Source: an uncultured Christensenellaceae bacterium
GTDB taxonomy: Bacteria; Bacillota; Clostridia; Christensenellales; Borkfalkiaceae
Length of the DNA: 64,000 nucleotides
Reading direction: 5' to 3'
Assembly: GCA_910588695.1 (NCBI GenBank)
Contig: CAJUOV010000002.1
Coordinates: forward strand, 84,562 to 148,561
Shown here: piece by piece, positions 23,623 to 31,753 of the stretch
How the letters are laid out: every line of letters begins with the position of its first letter
Position numbering within the stretch: position 1 is the first letter of the stretch
Program-made: the position numbers and the translations under genes
The notes under the pieces: model-generated
Told to the model about the DNA's origin: nothing
What the model saw: the letters and a program-made list of their open reading frames with translations, nothing else
The model's database searches: none

Positions 23623-25082
23623 TTGACGGCAAACCCATTACCGAGCGATACCGCGAATACTTTTCTACTCTTTCTTTAAGCGATTTAAGAACATTCGGAA
23701 GATTTCAAGGCGTTCATGCCGCCACCCAACTGAAAAAAGAAGTTTTGATCGACGAAATTATTAATGTGCTGACGGGGAAAGTTTCTCCGATTCTTCCCAA
23801 GTCGGAGGGGAAGCCCGTAGGGGCTCCCCCTAAAAATTCTATTCCCAATCCCGAAATTCTGCCCAAATTGGACGAGATCCGTAAAGTTTACGAATCCGAA
23901 CAACGCGAGAGAAAATTCGTTATGCGCGTCGCGTCTCCCGAAGAGCCGCGAGACGATGCTTATGACTCTCCCGTATTTTCGGGGATTCTCGAAATCATGC
24001 AGAACGGATACGGATTTCTGCGCAGTAAAAATTGTCAGCCGACGAGCGGAGAAGACGTTTTTGTTCCGGCGCAGACCATACATTCCATGCAGCTCAGAGA
24101 GGGAGACTTTGTATCCTGTACCGCCCGCCCGAGCCAGAAAAACGATTCGGCGGCGATCTGGAATGTGCTTAGCGTGAACAGCTATCCCGTTGGGAAATAC
24201 GAGCGCCGTCCGCATTTCGATTCCCTGACTGCCCAGTATCCCGACCGAAAAATAAATCTGTCGGATAAAAACAGTCCGCTTTCTTTGCGCGTTCTCGATT
24301 TGTTCGTGCCGATCGGTTTGGGGCAGCGCGGACTCATTGTCGCACCGCCCAAAGCGGGGAAAACGACCCTTCTGAAAGAAATCGCGCATTCGATTTCCGC
24401 GCGTTTCAAAGATATATCCCTTATTGTTCTTTTGATCGACGAGCGCCCCGAAGAGGTGACCGATTTCAGAAGGACGGTGAGCAATGCGGAAGTAATTTAC
24501 TCCACCTTCGACGAGGGAGCGGAGCATCATATCCGCGCCGCAGAGCTTACTCTCGAACATGCTAAACGAGCGGCGGAACAGGGAATGGACGTCGTGATTC
24601 TGCTTGATTCATTGACAAAGCTGACGCGCGCTTATAACTATGTGACGGAGAACACGGGCAAAACGTTGACGGGCGGCTTGGACGCGAGCGCGTTCATGGG
24701 ACCGAAGCGGTTTTTCGGAACGGCGCGCAATACTGTGGAAGCGGGCAGCGTGACGATACTTGCGACTGCGCTTGTTGAGACGGGCAGCCGTATGGACGAC
24801 GTGATTTACGAGGAATTCAAAGGTACGGGCAACGCGGATATTTTTCTCTCCCGCGAGCTTGCGGAGCGTAGAATTTTCCCCGCGATCGACATCGGACATT
24901 CCGGAACGAGAAAAGAGGAGCTGTTGCTGAGCAAAGAAGAACTTAAAACCGAGTTTGAAATGCGGGAGCGCGGATTTGCGAACAATGTGGCGGGACTTCT
25001 CGATATGTTGAAAAAGACGGAATCGAACGAAGAATTTATCGCCCGTTTTCCCGAGTGGAAAAAAATATTCAAGAACGTTTAA
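23619..25082 (+). CDS. rho: transcription termination factor Rho
   Basis: Hexameric RNA-dependent ATPase, 487 residues. In order: Rho N-terminal helical domain (residues 12-45), a proline-rich linker with basic and acidic residues, the RNA-binding cold-shock-like domain (GILEIMQNGYGFLRSKNCQP near 115) and the RecA-like motor with Walker A APPKAGKTTLL near 247. The Q-loop and R-loop region (GGLDASAFMGPKRFFGTARN) is also present. The linker is a modest insertion. It overlaps the MBL gene by 4 bases, an unusual partner. Confidence 0.96.
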   Translation: MIDGKPITERYREYFSTLSLSDLRTFGRFQGVHAATQLKKEVLIDEIINVLTGKVSPILPKSEGKPVGAPPKNSIPNPEILPKLDEIRKVYESEQRERKFVMRVASPEEPRDDAYDSPVFSGILEIMQNGYGFLRSKNCQPTSGEDVFVPAQTIHSMQLREGDFVSCTARPSQKNDSAAIWNVLSVNSYPVGKYERRPHFDSLTAQYPDRKINLSDKNSPLSLRVLDLFVPIGLGQRGLIVAPPKAGKTTLLKEIAHSISARFKDISLIVLLIDERPEEVTDFRRTVSNAEVIYSTFDEGAEHHIRAAELTLEHAKRAAEQGMDVVILLDSLTKLTRAYNYVTENTGKTLTGGLDASAFMGPKRFFGTARNTVEAGSVTILATALVETGSRMDDVIYEEFKGTGNADIFLSRELAERRIFPAIDIGHSGTRKEELLLSKEELKTEFEMRERGFANNVAGLLDMLKKTESNEEFIARFPEWKKIFKNV

Positions 25083-25091
25083 GGAAGAAAT

Positions 25092-26036
25092 ATGGTTATC
25101 GGAATCGATCTCGGCGGTATGTCTGCGAAAGCCGCAGTTATGAGAAATGGTGTATTAGAGGGAAAGTGCTCGGTTGCGACTTCTGCGGAAGATACTCCGC
25201 AGGAGACGGCGGCAAAATTGGCGCGTCTTGCTCTTGATGTTGCGGAAAAAGCGGGGAAGAAATTCGAGGAAATCGAAGCGATCGGGATCGGATCTCCGGG
25301 GGCGATCGACAGCAGCGCCGGCGTTGTGGTCAGCTGGACAAATTTTTATTGGACGAATGTGGAACTTGCTTCGCTTGTTTCCAAGTTCTCGGGGAAGCGT
25401 GTTTGCGTATTGAACGATGCAAACGCAGCCGCGCTCGGAGAAGCGCGATACGGGGCGGGAGCAAAATACAGCGACAGCGTACTTGTTACACTCGGCACAG
25501 GGGTCGGCGGCGGTATTATGATCGGCGGGAAGCTGTTCGAGGGGTATAAAAGCGCGGGGGCGGAAATCGGGCATATGATTATCCGTCAGGACGGAGAGCT
25601 TTGCACCTGCGGCAGGAAAGGCTGTTTCGAACGTTACGCTTCGGCAGGCGCGCTGATTCGCGCAACGCAGAGGGCGATGTCTGCAAATCCCGAGAGCGGG
25701 CTTTGGAGATTCGCTTCCGCTTTGGATGCCGTCAACGGAAGAACTGCGTTTTTGGCAAGCGCGGAAGGGGATTGCACGGCAAAAAAAGTGATTGCGGATT
25801 ATATTGCGGCGCTTGGCGAGGGGATTGTGAATTTAATTAACGTCCTGCGTCCGCAGGCGATTATCCTCGGCGGAGGGGTCGCAAACGAAGGTGAAAATCT
25901 GCTTGCTCCTTTAAGGGAGTTTGTTCGACCGAGGATTTACGCCGCCGATTATGCGCCTATAGATATTGTTCGCGCCGTACTCGGCAACGATGCGGGACTT
26001 TACGGTGCAGCCGTGTTTGCGGAAGAACGGGAATAA
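25092..26036 (+). CDS. glcK: ROK-family glucokinase
   Basis: Phosphorylates glucose to glucose-6-phosphate, 314 residues. The N-terminal ATP motif is IGIDLGGMSAKAAV, the catalytic region DANAAALGEARYGAG sits near 112, and the ROK zinc motif reads GHMIIRQDGELCTCGRKGCFERYAS, with H and three Cys visible. Glucokinase is the likeliest activity; other ROK hexose kinases remain possible. It starts 9 bases after rho with GGAAG upstream and ends before a bidirectional terminator. Confidence 0.9.
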   Translation: MVIGIDLGGMSAKAAVMRNGVLEGKCSVATSAEDTPQETAAKLARLALDVAEKAGKKFEEIEAIGIGSPGAIDSSAGVVVSWTNFYWTNVELASLVSKFSGKRVCVLNDANAAALGEARYGAGAKYSDSVLVTLGTGVGGGIMIGGKLFEGYKSAGAEIGHMIIRQDGELCTCGRKGCFERYASAGALIRATQRAMSANPESGLWRFASALDAVNGRTAFLASAEGDCTAKKVIADYIAALGEGIVNLINVLRPQAIILGGGVANEGENLLAPLREFVRPRIYAADYAPIDIVRAVLGNDAGLYGAAVFAEERE

Positions 26037-26050
26037 TCAGAAAAGAAAAA

Positions 26051-26080
26051 AGCCTTGCGGTTACCGCAAGGCTTTTTTTG
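26051..26080. terminator. bidirectional terminator between glcK and the PadR-type gene
   Basis: A 10-bp stem AGCCTTGCGG/CCGCAAGGCT with a 3-base loop, an A run on the left and a T run on the right. Confidence 0.92.
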
Positions 26081-26088
26081 TGTTTGAA

Positions 26089-27999
26089 TTATTTTTTCGG
26101 TTTGATTTGAAGATAGTAGGCGATTCCGAAAATCACAATTCCAAAGAGAAAAACAATGGGAATAACTACAAAACAAGCAAGATCTTTTGCCGAATGAAAA
26201 TCGATATTCACCGAGAGCGCAACGATCAGAGCAACGATGACCGCAAGCACGTAGGCAACGATTGCATTGATGAGCGCAGGCGTTGATTTCCGTAGTGAAC
26301 GTTCTCCGAAATGGTTTGCATAGGCAAGTCCCGTTACGAGCAGGGTCACGAGTCCGATTCCCCACATGACGCAGGGATAGGCGATCGGAATTTCATAGGC
26401 GCCCTTGATTCCGAGCACGATCGCGCCTTCTACAACGATGAGAAAGAAGAGGAGCAGCGCGCTTAAAAACAATGCTTTCCCTTTATGTACTAAGCTTGCG
26501 GAATTTTGTCCGTTTGTTTTTTCCGTCTTTCCCGAAGTAATAATCTTGATTCCGTCTTGCGACGCTTTCATTTCAATGTCGCGGAAATCGATCCGGTCGA
26601 GCGGGCGGGCGCCGTCGTCTTTGATCTCTGCGGGCGTGTCTATTCGGATACTGCTCGAATACAACTGTTCGACGACGGAGCGGTAATCCCGTTTTAAGGG
26701 CTCTTCGATCCATTCTTCCGCGGTATCTTCCTGATCGGTCTCCTGTGCGAGAGGGGGAGTATAGTGGTCGAACTCCTCCGCATTGCTCTCCGTAACGGGA
26801 GGCGAGTTGATCAAATTGATATAGTTCTGATGTCTGATTTCTTTTTCCCGTTCGCGGTAAAGAGCAGCCTGCTCTTCCAATTCCGCCTTATACCGCGCGG
26901 TTTCTTCTTCCAGTTTTTCCCGTTGTTCGCGCAATAACGTTTCGTAACGTTCCCGTTCGTTTTCGTCAACGACAGATTCCGCTCGCTCTTCATACAGCTT
27001 ATGCGCGTTTTCGAGCTGCTCTTCGCGGTCGCGGATAATTTGTTCGTATTGAGCGCGCTCTTCTTCGGAAAGACCTTCCTCCGATTTAAGAATAAGCTCT
27101 TCGTATTGACGGCGGTAACTTTCGGAAAGAATTTCCTGTTCCCTTTGGAATTGTTCCCGCTCTGCGTTGAGCATTTCTTCGTAGCGTTCGCGTTCTTTTT
27201 CGGCTGTTTCCTGCTTCTCTTTTTCAAGAAGTTCTTCGTAACGCGCGTCTAAGCTATTGATGATTTCGTCACGCCCGCGGATAATATCCTGATAGCGGGC
27301 GCGTTCGTCTTCGCTCAGCTCGGAAGCAAGGGTTTCGCTTTCATATTGTTCGGAGCGAAGATATTCTTCGCGCGCTCTGCTCTCGGACAGCTCTTCCTGC
27401 ATGCGCTCTTTTTCGGCAAGCAATTCGTTATAGCGGGCTTCGAGTTCTTTGAATTTCTCGGTATTTTGACCCTTGGAATCGGATTCTTCGAATTCTTCCG
27501 TGTCGCGGGAGGGGACGCGTGAAGTCGTACTTTTCAAAACCCTCATGTTGACCGCGGAGGGGGCGGGGTTGGAAAAATCGAAATCTCTGTCAGAGATCAG
27601 ACTGTCTATGATCGTTCTCGAATATTCCCATTCCGAACGGTTTTGTTCCGTGATCGCTCTGCCGTCTTCGGTCAGCGAAAAATACTTTCTTCTTCCGCCG
27701 CCTGCCGTCCCTCCCCAATAGGAAGTGACAAAACCCTGTGTTTCAAGGCGTTTCAAAGCGCTGTATAAAGAGGGCTGCTTAATCGAGTATTGACCGCAGC
27801 TTTTCTTTTCGATTTCCGCGATAATTTCGTAGCCGTATTTATCCGAGTCGGAGAGCGAGCGCAGTATGATCGTATTGAGGTGCCCGCGGATCAGGTCGGA
27901 ACTGATCGACTTTTCTTCCTTTTCTGTTTCGGCGGTTTCTGTTTGTTCATTCATGGAATCGTTGTTTCCGTTCGCGTATTCTTCAAATTCGTCTTCCAT
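26089..27999 (-). CDS. PadR-type regulator with coiled coil and four membrane helices
   Basis: A 636-residue protein with an unusual layout. Residues 1-30 are acidic. Residues 33-120 form a PadR winged helix (GHLNTIILRSLSDSDKYGYEI, SLYSALKRLETQGFV, GGRRKYFSLTEDGR). Residues 178-395 are a long charged coiled coil with four imperfect units starting E-R-x-R/Q-Y-E/Q near 232, 269, 313 and 347. An acidic linker (400-505) leads to four membrane helices (about 509-531, 538-562, 575-598 and 606-631) and a short KPKK end. It is therefore a membrane-tethered DNA-binding protein by prediction. It has its own sigma-A promoter flanked by a palindrome and a half-site, suggesting autoregulation. The signal and the targets are unknown. 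Confidence 0.85.
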   Translation of the reverse strand: MEDEFEEYANGNNDSMNEQTETAETEKEEKSISSDLIRGHLNTIILRSLSDSDKYGYEIIAEIEKKSCGQYSIKQPSLYSALKRLETQGFVTSYWGGTAGGGRRKYFSLTEDGRAITEQNRSEWEYSRTIIDSLISDRDFDFSNPAPSAVNMRVLKSTTSRVPSRDTEEFEESDSKGQNTEKFKELEARYNELLAEKERMQEELSESRAREEYLRSEQYESETLASELSEDERARYQDIIRGRDEIINSLDARYEELLEKEKQETAEKERERYEEMLNAEREQFQREQEILSESYRRQYEELILKSEEGLSEEERAQYEQIIRDREEQLENAHKLYEERAESVVDENERERYETLLREQREKLEEETARYKAELEEQAALYREREKEIRHQNYINLINSPPVTESNAEEFDHYTPPLAQETDQEDTAEEWIEEPLKRDYRSVVEQLYSSSIRIDTPAEIKDDGARPLDRIDFRDIEMKASQDGIKIITSGKTEKTNGQNSASLVHKGKALFLSALLLFFLIVVEGAIVLGIKGAYEIPIAYPCVMWGIGLVTLLVTGLAYANHFGERSLRKSTPALINAIVAYVLAVIVALIVALSVNIDFHSAKDLACFVVIPIVFLFGIVIFGIAYYLQIKPKK

Positions 28000-28009
28000 G
28001 CTTTCCTCC

Positions 28010-28054
28010 TGTGTCTGACCAATACATTATAAAGCAATTTAATGAATTTGTCAA
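28010..28054 (-). promoter_or_regulatory. promoter of the PadR-type gene with half-operator
   Basis: TTGACA (complement of 28049-28054) and TATAAT (complement of 28026-28031), 17-base spacer, perfect consensus. The predicted transcription start overlaps TGTCTGAC at 28012-28019, which matches half of the palindrome at 28066-28080. Confidence 0.85.
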
Positions 28055-28060
28055 TACTCA

Positions 28061-28080
28061 AAGTATTATGTCAGGCATAA
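28061..28080. repeat. dispersed palindrome, copy 2 (TTATGTCAGGCATAA)
   Basis: AAGTATTATGTCAGGCATAA, 11 bases upstream of the -35 of the PadR-type gene. It differs from copy 1 by one base in the right arm. The flank TCAAAGTA is also shared with copy 3 at 39403. Its ATGT...CAT arms resemble PadR-type half-sites. Confidence 0.8.
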
Positions 28081-28139
28081 AAATGAGCTTTTTGCCGTTT
28101 TTTGTCATAATTTTTTCAAAAAAGTCATAGGGTAGTGCG

Positions 28140-29321
28140 ATGGGTATTCTTCGCGCAACTTTTTTTATTGTGGGGACGAGCATAGGAGCGGGATTTATTT
28201 CGGGTGCGGAGCTTGTCCGTTTTTTCCGCGGAGAACAGTATGTTTTACCGGTTATACTCTCTTCGGCGTTGTTTTCGGCGCTGATTTTTCTCTTTATGCG
28301 TTGGGGGAAAAAGTACGGAGGCTACCGCGGGGCGATGCGTTTTTTATTCAAAAAAGCCGCTCCTGCAATCGAAGGCGCAGTGTGCATTCTCTCTTTGATC
28401 CCCGCGGCGGGAATGCTTGCGGGGCTTGACTCGTTGCTTCCTGCTTACAAACCGCTTTTATCGCTTTCGGGACTGGTAATTTCCGTTCTTTGCGTCGGAC
28501 GCGGCACAAAAGGAATCGCGGTTTTCAATCTTATTTTGGTTCCGCTTCTTTTGATATTTGTATGGGGATTCGGTTGGGGTAATTTTGCGCTCAGTTATCC
28601 CGTTTCGAGCGGGAAAGTCGCGCCTTATTTCGGAGGTACGGTATATGCGGGAATGAACGCGTTGCTCGCCGCTCCTGTTCTGATGGACGCGGGAAAGGAT
28701 ACAAAGTCCGCATGGTTGCCCGCTTTGTTATCCGCCTGTATCGTAGCGGGAAGCGCAGTCTGTATTTTAGGAAAAATTTACGGCGAGGGCGCGGGTGCGA
28801 TCTCAGCCGAAATGCCTTTTCTCTATGTCATGCGGAGTGCAAAACTTTTCTATGTCGCCGTCGCGCTTGCGATTATGACCTCGCTTGTCTCGGCGGTTTA
28901 TCCGTTGTTGACGATATTCGCTCCTTTGAAAAAAATACCGATCAAAAACGCCGCGAGAGGAGGGATTCTCCTTGCGGCGTTCCTGCTGTCCCGTGTGGGA
29001 CTGAACGGGATCGTAAGTTATTTTTATCCGATCCTCGGCGGAATCGGACTCTGCCTGTCAGCTGTCTGTATTCTTAACGAGGAACTTTTCGAGAAGCACT
29101 ACAAGAAAATACATTCCCGCCGCAAGCACGCAAAGGATCACCGTCGCGCTCATCACAAGATCGAGTTTGAACACCTGCCCGCCGTATACGATCAGGTAAC
29201 CGAGACCCGCTTTCGAAACGATGTATTCGCCCATGATCGAGCCGATCCACGCCATGCCGACATTGACTTTCAGCATGGAAATAAAGGAGGCAAGCGAAGA
29301 GGGGATCACAAGTTTTCTTAA
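28140..29321 (+). CDS. YkvI-like membrane transporter, C-terminus overlapping the permease gene
   Basis: A polytopic membrane protein, 393 residues as read, with an APC/LeuT-like start (FFIVGTSIGAGFISGAELVRFF) and about ten hydrophobic helices up to residue 318, similar to uncharacterised YkvI-type transporters. After NEELFEKHYKK the composition changes to a His/Arg/Asp-rich tail of about 70 residues. That tail is the antisense of the ABC permease gene (29058-29321), so the original stop codon was probably lost. No strong ribosome site: AGGGT precedes the ATG by 9 bases. It is divergent from the PadR-type gene. The substrate is unknown. Confidence 0.75.
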   Translation: MGILRATFFIVGTSIGAGFISGAELVRFFRGEQYVLPVILSSALFSALIFLFMRWGKKYGGYRGAMRFLFKKAAPAIEGAVCILSLIPAAGMLAGLDSLLPAYKPLLSLSGLVISVLCVGRGTKGIAVFNLILVPLLLIFVWGFGWGNFALSYPVSSGKVAPYFGGTVYAGMNALLAAPVLMDAGKDTKSAWLPALLSACIVAGSAVCILGKIYGEGAGAISAEMPFLYVMRSAKLFYVAVALAIMTSLVSAVYPLLTIFAPLKKIPIKNAARGGILLAAFLLSRVGLNGIVSYFYPILGGIGLCLSAVCILNEELFEKHYKKIHSRRKHAKDHRRAHHKIEFEHLPAVYDQVTETRFRNDVFAHDRADPRHADIDFQHGNKGGKRRGDHKFS

Positions 29322-29882
29322 AATCTGAAACTTGGTCGCTCCCATGGATTTAAGGAGCAGAATTTTATTTTTGTCGGTGGCGACGAATGCTGCGAGCATG
29401 TGCATGATTGCAACGATGATGCCGACGAGCACCGTCATCACAAGGATCGCTTTGCTTCCCGTGCCGAACCAGATAATGATGAGCGGACCGAGCGCGATCT
29501 TGGGTAGTGCGTTCAATACAACGATGTACGGCTCGAACACTTTTCTCAGCGTTTCGCTCCACCAAAGTGCCAGTGCGATTCCCACTCCGAGCACGACGGC
29601 GATTGCAAAGCCCGCCAGGGTTTCCCAAAGAGTGGTTCCGATGTGGTAAAACAGGCTCCCTTCCCGATAGAGATTACCGATCGTTTTTAAGATTCGGGAG
29701 GGGGAACTCATGATGAATGGGTCTGCCCAGCCGACTGCGGTAATAAGTTCCCAGAGTCCTAAGATCAGAACGAGAACTCCGATGCGCAGCGACCAGACGA
29801 TAATGGAATTATTACGTTGTTTTCTCAGGAAGCGCTTATGTTCTTCCGAATAATTCGTTTGTATTTTTAACTTTTTTTTCAT
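29058..29882 (-). CDS. ABC transporter permease, NitT/TauT (SsuC-like) family
   Basis: Membrane subunit of an importer, 274 residues. About six helices, with the first near residues 32-50, and the EAA-type cytoplasmic loop (LLLKSMGATKFQILRKLVIPSSLASFISML near 180) that docks on the ATPase. The N-terminal 28 residues are basic and cytoplasmic. It is the third gene of the minus-strand operon and overlaps the ATPase gene by 4 bases. Its 3' 264 bases overlap the convergent transporter gene. Confidence 0.9.
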   Translation of the reverse strand: MKKKLKIQTNYSEEHKRFLRKQRNNSIIVWSLRIGVLVLILGLWELITAVGWADPFIMSSPSRILKTIGNLYREGSLFYHIGTTLWETLAGFAIAVVLGVGIALALWWSETLRKVFEPYIVVLNALPKIALGPLIIIWFGTGSKAILVMTVLVGIIVAIMHMLAAFVATDKNKILLLKSMGATKFQILRKLVIPSSLASFISMLKVNVGMAWIGSIMGEYIVSKAGLGYLIVYGGQVFKLDLVMSATVILCVLAAGMYFLVVLLEKFLVKNTDS

Positions 29883-30613
29883 GCGTTTAACTCCTTCCAG
29901 AGCGTCTCGAACCAGCCCGAAAAATTGGGGGATTCCCGCCTCTTCAACGGATTTTTTTCTTCTCCGAAATTGAGTTCGTGCGCCGCTTTGACGCGTGCGG
30001 GGCGCGCAGACAGTACAAGAACGCGGTCGGCGAGCGAGATTGCCTCGGAAATATCGTGCGTAATGAGAACGGCTGTCTTTTCTTCCGAGCGGATGATGTG
30101 CGCGACGTCCTCCGTGACCGATAGCCTCGTCTGATAGTCGAGCGCCGAAAAAGGTTCGTCTAACAGGAGAATGTCGGGATCCGTCGCCAGCGTTCGGATA
30201 AGCGCCGCGCGTTGGCGCATTCCGCCCGAAAGCTGTGAAGGATAGCTCTGTAAAAAGTCTTTCAACCCGTATTTTTCCGCAAGTCCCGCTGCGCGGGTGC
30301 GGTGTTCGGGAGTGTTTTGTTTTTTGATTTCAAGCGGAAGATAGATGTTTTTTTCGATCGTCCGCCAAGGGAAGAGTTCGTCTTTTTGAAGCATGTAGCC
30401 GAAACTTCCCTTGCTTTCCACGCTTCCTTCGCTCGGTTTGATAAGCCCTGCGGCGAGCGAGAGCAGCGTGGTTTTTCCGCAACCGGACGGACCGATGAAA
30501 GCGATGAATTCGCCTTTTCCGACTTCAAACGTGAGATTTTCCGCTGCAACCGTCTCTTTTCGTTTGGTGTGATAGATAAGTTTTACGTCTTTGAATTGCA
30601 GAATGGGTTCCAT
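29879..30613 (-). CDS. ABC transporter ATP-binding protein, NitT/TauT family
   Basis: ATPase subunit, 244 residues. Walker A is GPSGCGKTTLL near residue 38, the Q-loop LQKDELFPW near 75, the signature LSGGMRQRAALIRTLA near 123, Walker B DILLLDEPFSALD near 145, and the switch histidine in LITHDISEA near 180. It pairs with the permease (4-base overlap) and the lipoprotein gene upstream. The substrate is not evident: nitrate, sulfonates, taurine or thiamine precursors are all possible in this family. Confidence 0.93.
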   Translation of the reverse strand: MEPILQFKDVKLIYHTKRKETVAAENLTFEVGKGEFIAFIGPSGCGKTTLLSLAAGLIKPSEGSVESKGSFGYMLQKDELFPWRTIEKNIYLPLEIKKQNTPEHRTRAAGLAEKYGLKDFLQSYPSQLSGGMRQRAALIRTLATDPDILLLDEPFSALDYQTRLSVTEDVAHIIRSEEKTAVLITHDISEAISLADRVLVLSARPARVKAAHELNFGEEKNPLKRRESPNFSGWFETLWKELNA

Positions 30614-30650
30614 ATGTTTTTCCTTTTGTTTTTCGCGCGTATTGAAGAGT

Positions 30651-31640
30651 TTATCTCTTGGCGTATTCTTCGACCGCGTACTTGTTGTCTACTACTTTTG
30701 AAAATTCTACTCGTTCGGAAAGTTCGCCGGCGCTTTCGATGATGTCCTGCAAACGGGTGAAAGATTCTTCGGGCATTACCATATCGGTGAACCAGCTGTC
30801 GATTTTTTGGTAATTCGCAATACTCGTCGTCATGGATTCTTCCGAGGAGGAGGGGAAATGCCCCTTGATGAGAGCCGCGATGTCGGCTGCGGGTTTTGTC
30901 TGCGCGTAATCGATCGCTTTCATCATAGCGCGCAGGAAACCGCGGGCATAATCTTCGTTTTTGTTCAGCCAAGAGCGTTTAGCGATAAAGCCCGTATAGG
31001 GAATCACGCCGCCCGCTTCGCCGACGGACGCCACGATATAGCCTTTCCCCGCTTTTTCGAATTCGGAAGCAGTGGGTTCGAACATCGTGCAATAATCCGC
31101 GGTACCTTCGGCAAACGCCGAGGTCATCATGTTAAATTCTACGCCGTAGTTGATATTGATATCCGAATCGGTGAATCCTTTTTCTTTGAGAACGTACTCG
31201 AAGGTCATAGCGGGAACGCCTCCGCGCCGTCCGACGAGTAGTTCCTTGCCTTTCAGACTTTCCCAAGTAAAATTCGGCTCGCGATTGCGGGATACGAGGA
31301 AAGAACCGTCGCGTTTCGTTAATTGACCGAATACGGTGGGTTGGTCGCGCGAATCGCCGATCGCCACATAGATAGCAGCCTCGGGTCCGCAGAATCCGAT
31401 ATCTGCGTCGCCCGAGAGGACGGCGGACATGACGTTGTTTGCGCCGCCGCCGTTGGCAAGTTCGATTTTCAGTCCCTCTTCCTCAAAATAACCGAGCGAG
31501 TCGGCGAGATAGAGGGGCGCGTAAAATACCGAATGAGTGACTTCGTTGATTTTAAGGGTTTTCAGTGAGTCTCCTCCGCAAGCGGAGAAGGGCAGGAGGG
31601 CGAGAACTGCCGCTCCGATGATTGCCGCTGTTTTTTTCAT
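30651..31640 (-). CDS. ABC transporter substrate-binding lipoprotein (SsuA/THI5-like)
   Basis: A 329-residue binding protein with a signal peptide and lipobox FSAC (C21 lipidated). The mature part starts LKTLKINEVTHSVFYAPLYLADSLGYFEEEGLKIEL, the typical NMT1/SsuA opening, followed by GGGANNVMSAVLSGDADIGFCGPE. It captures a small organic ligand outside the cell for the permease and ATPase downstream. CGGAG precedes the ATG. No TPP or other riboswitch is visible in the 60-base leader, so the ligand is open. Confidence 0.9.
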   Translation of the reverse strand: MKKTAAIIGAAVLALLPFSACGGDSLKTLKINEVTHSVFYAPLYLADSLGYFEEEGLKIELANGGGANNVMSAVLSGDADIGFCGPEAAIYVAIGDSRDQPTVFGQLTKRDGSFLVSRNREPNFTWESLKGKELLVGRRGGVPAMTFEYVLKEKGFTDSDININYGVEFNMMTSAFAEGTADYCTMFEPTASEFEKAGKGYIVASVGEAGGVIPYTGFIAKRSWLNKNEDYARGFLRAMMKAIDYAQTKPAADIAALIKGHFPSSSEESMTTSIANYQKIDSWFTDMVMPEESFTRLQDIIESAGELSERVEFSKVVDNKYAVEEYAKR

Positions 31641-31673
31641 GTAATATTACTCCGTTAAAATTTAGGATAATAT

Positions 31674-31703
31674 ATTCTATGCCTCGTTCGCTTTAATTGA
31701 CAA
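31674..31703 (-). promoter_or_regulatory. probable promoter of the NitT/TauT ABC operon
   Basis: TTGTCA (complement of 31698-31703) and TAGAAT (complement of 31674-31679), 18-base spacer. The -35 overlaps the -35 of the divergent valS promoter. Confidence 0.6.
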
Positions 31704-31725
31704 TGCGGTAAAACTATGTTATAAT
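31697..31725 (+). promoter_or_regulatory. sigma-A promoter of valS
   Basis: TTGACA at 31697-31702 and TATAAT at 31720-31725, 17-base spacer. The leader of about 22 bases is too short for a T-box. Confidence 0.88.
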
Positions 31726-31753
31726 GTCTCCCACGCTGTACGAAGGTGGAGAT

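Noticed and set aside
31640..31700. TPP or other riboswitch ahead of the NitT/TauT operon
   Set aside because: The leader is under 40 bases with no conserved riboswitch core.
31724..31753. Longer valS start at 31724
   Set aside because: The ATG overlaps the -10 box, so it would not be in the transcript; the ATG at 31754 has a ribosome site and a normal N-terminus.
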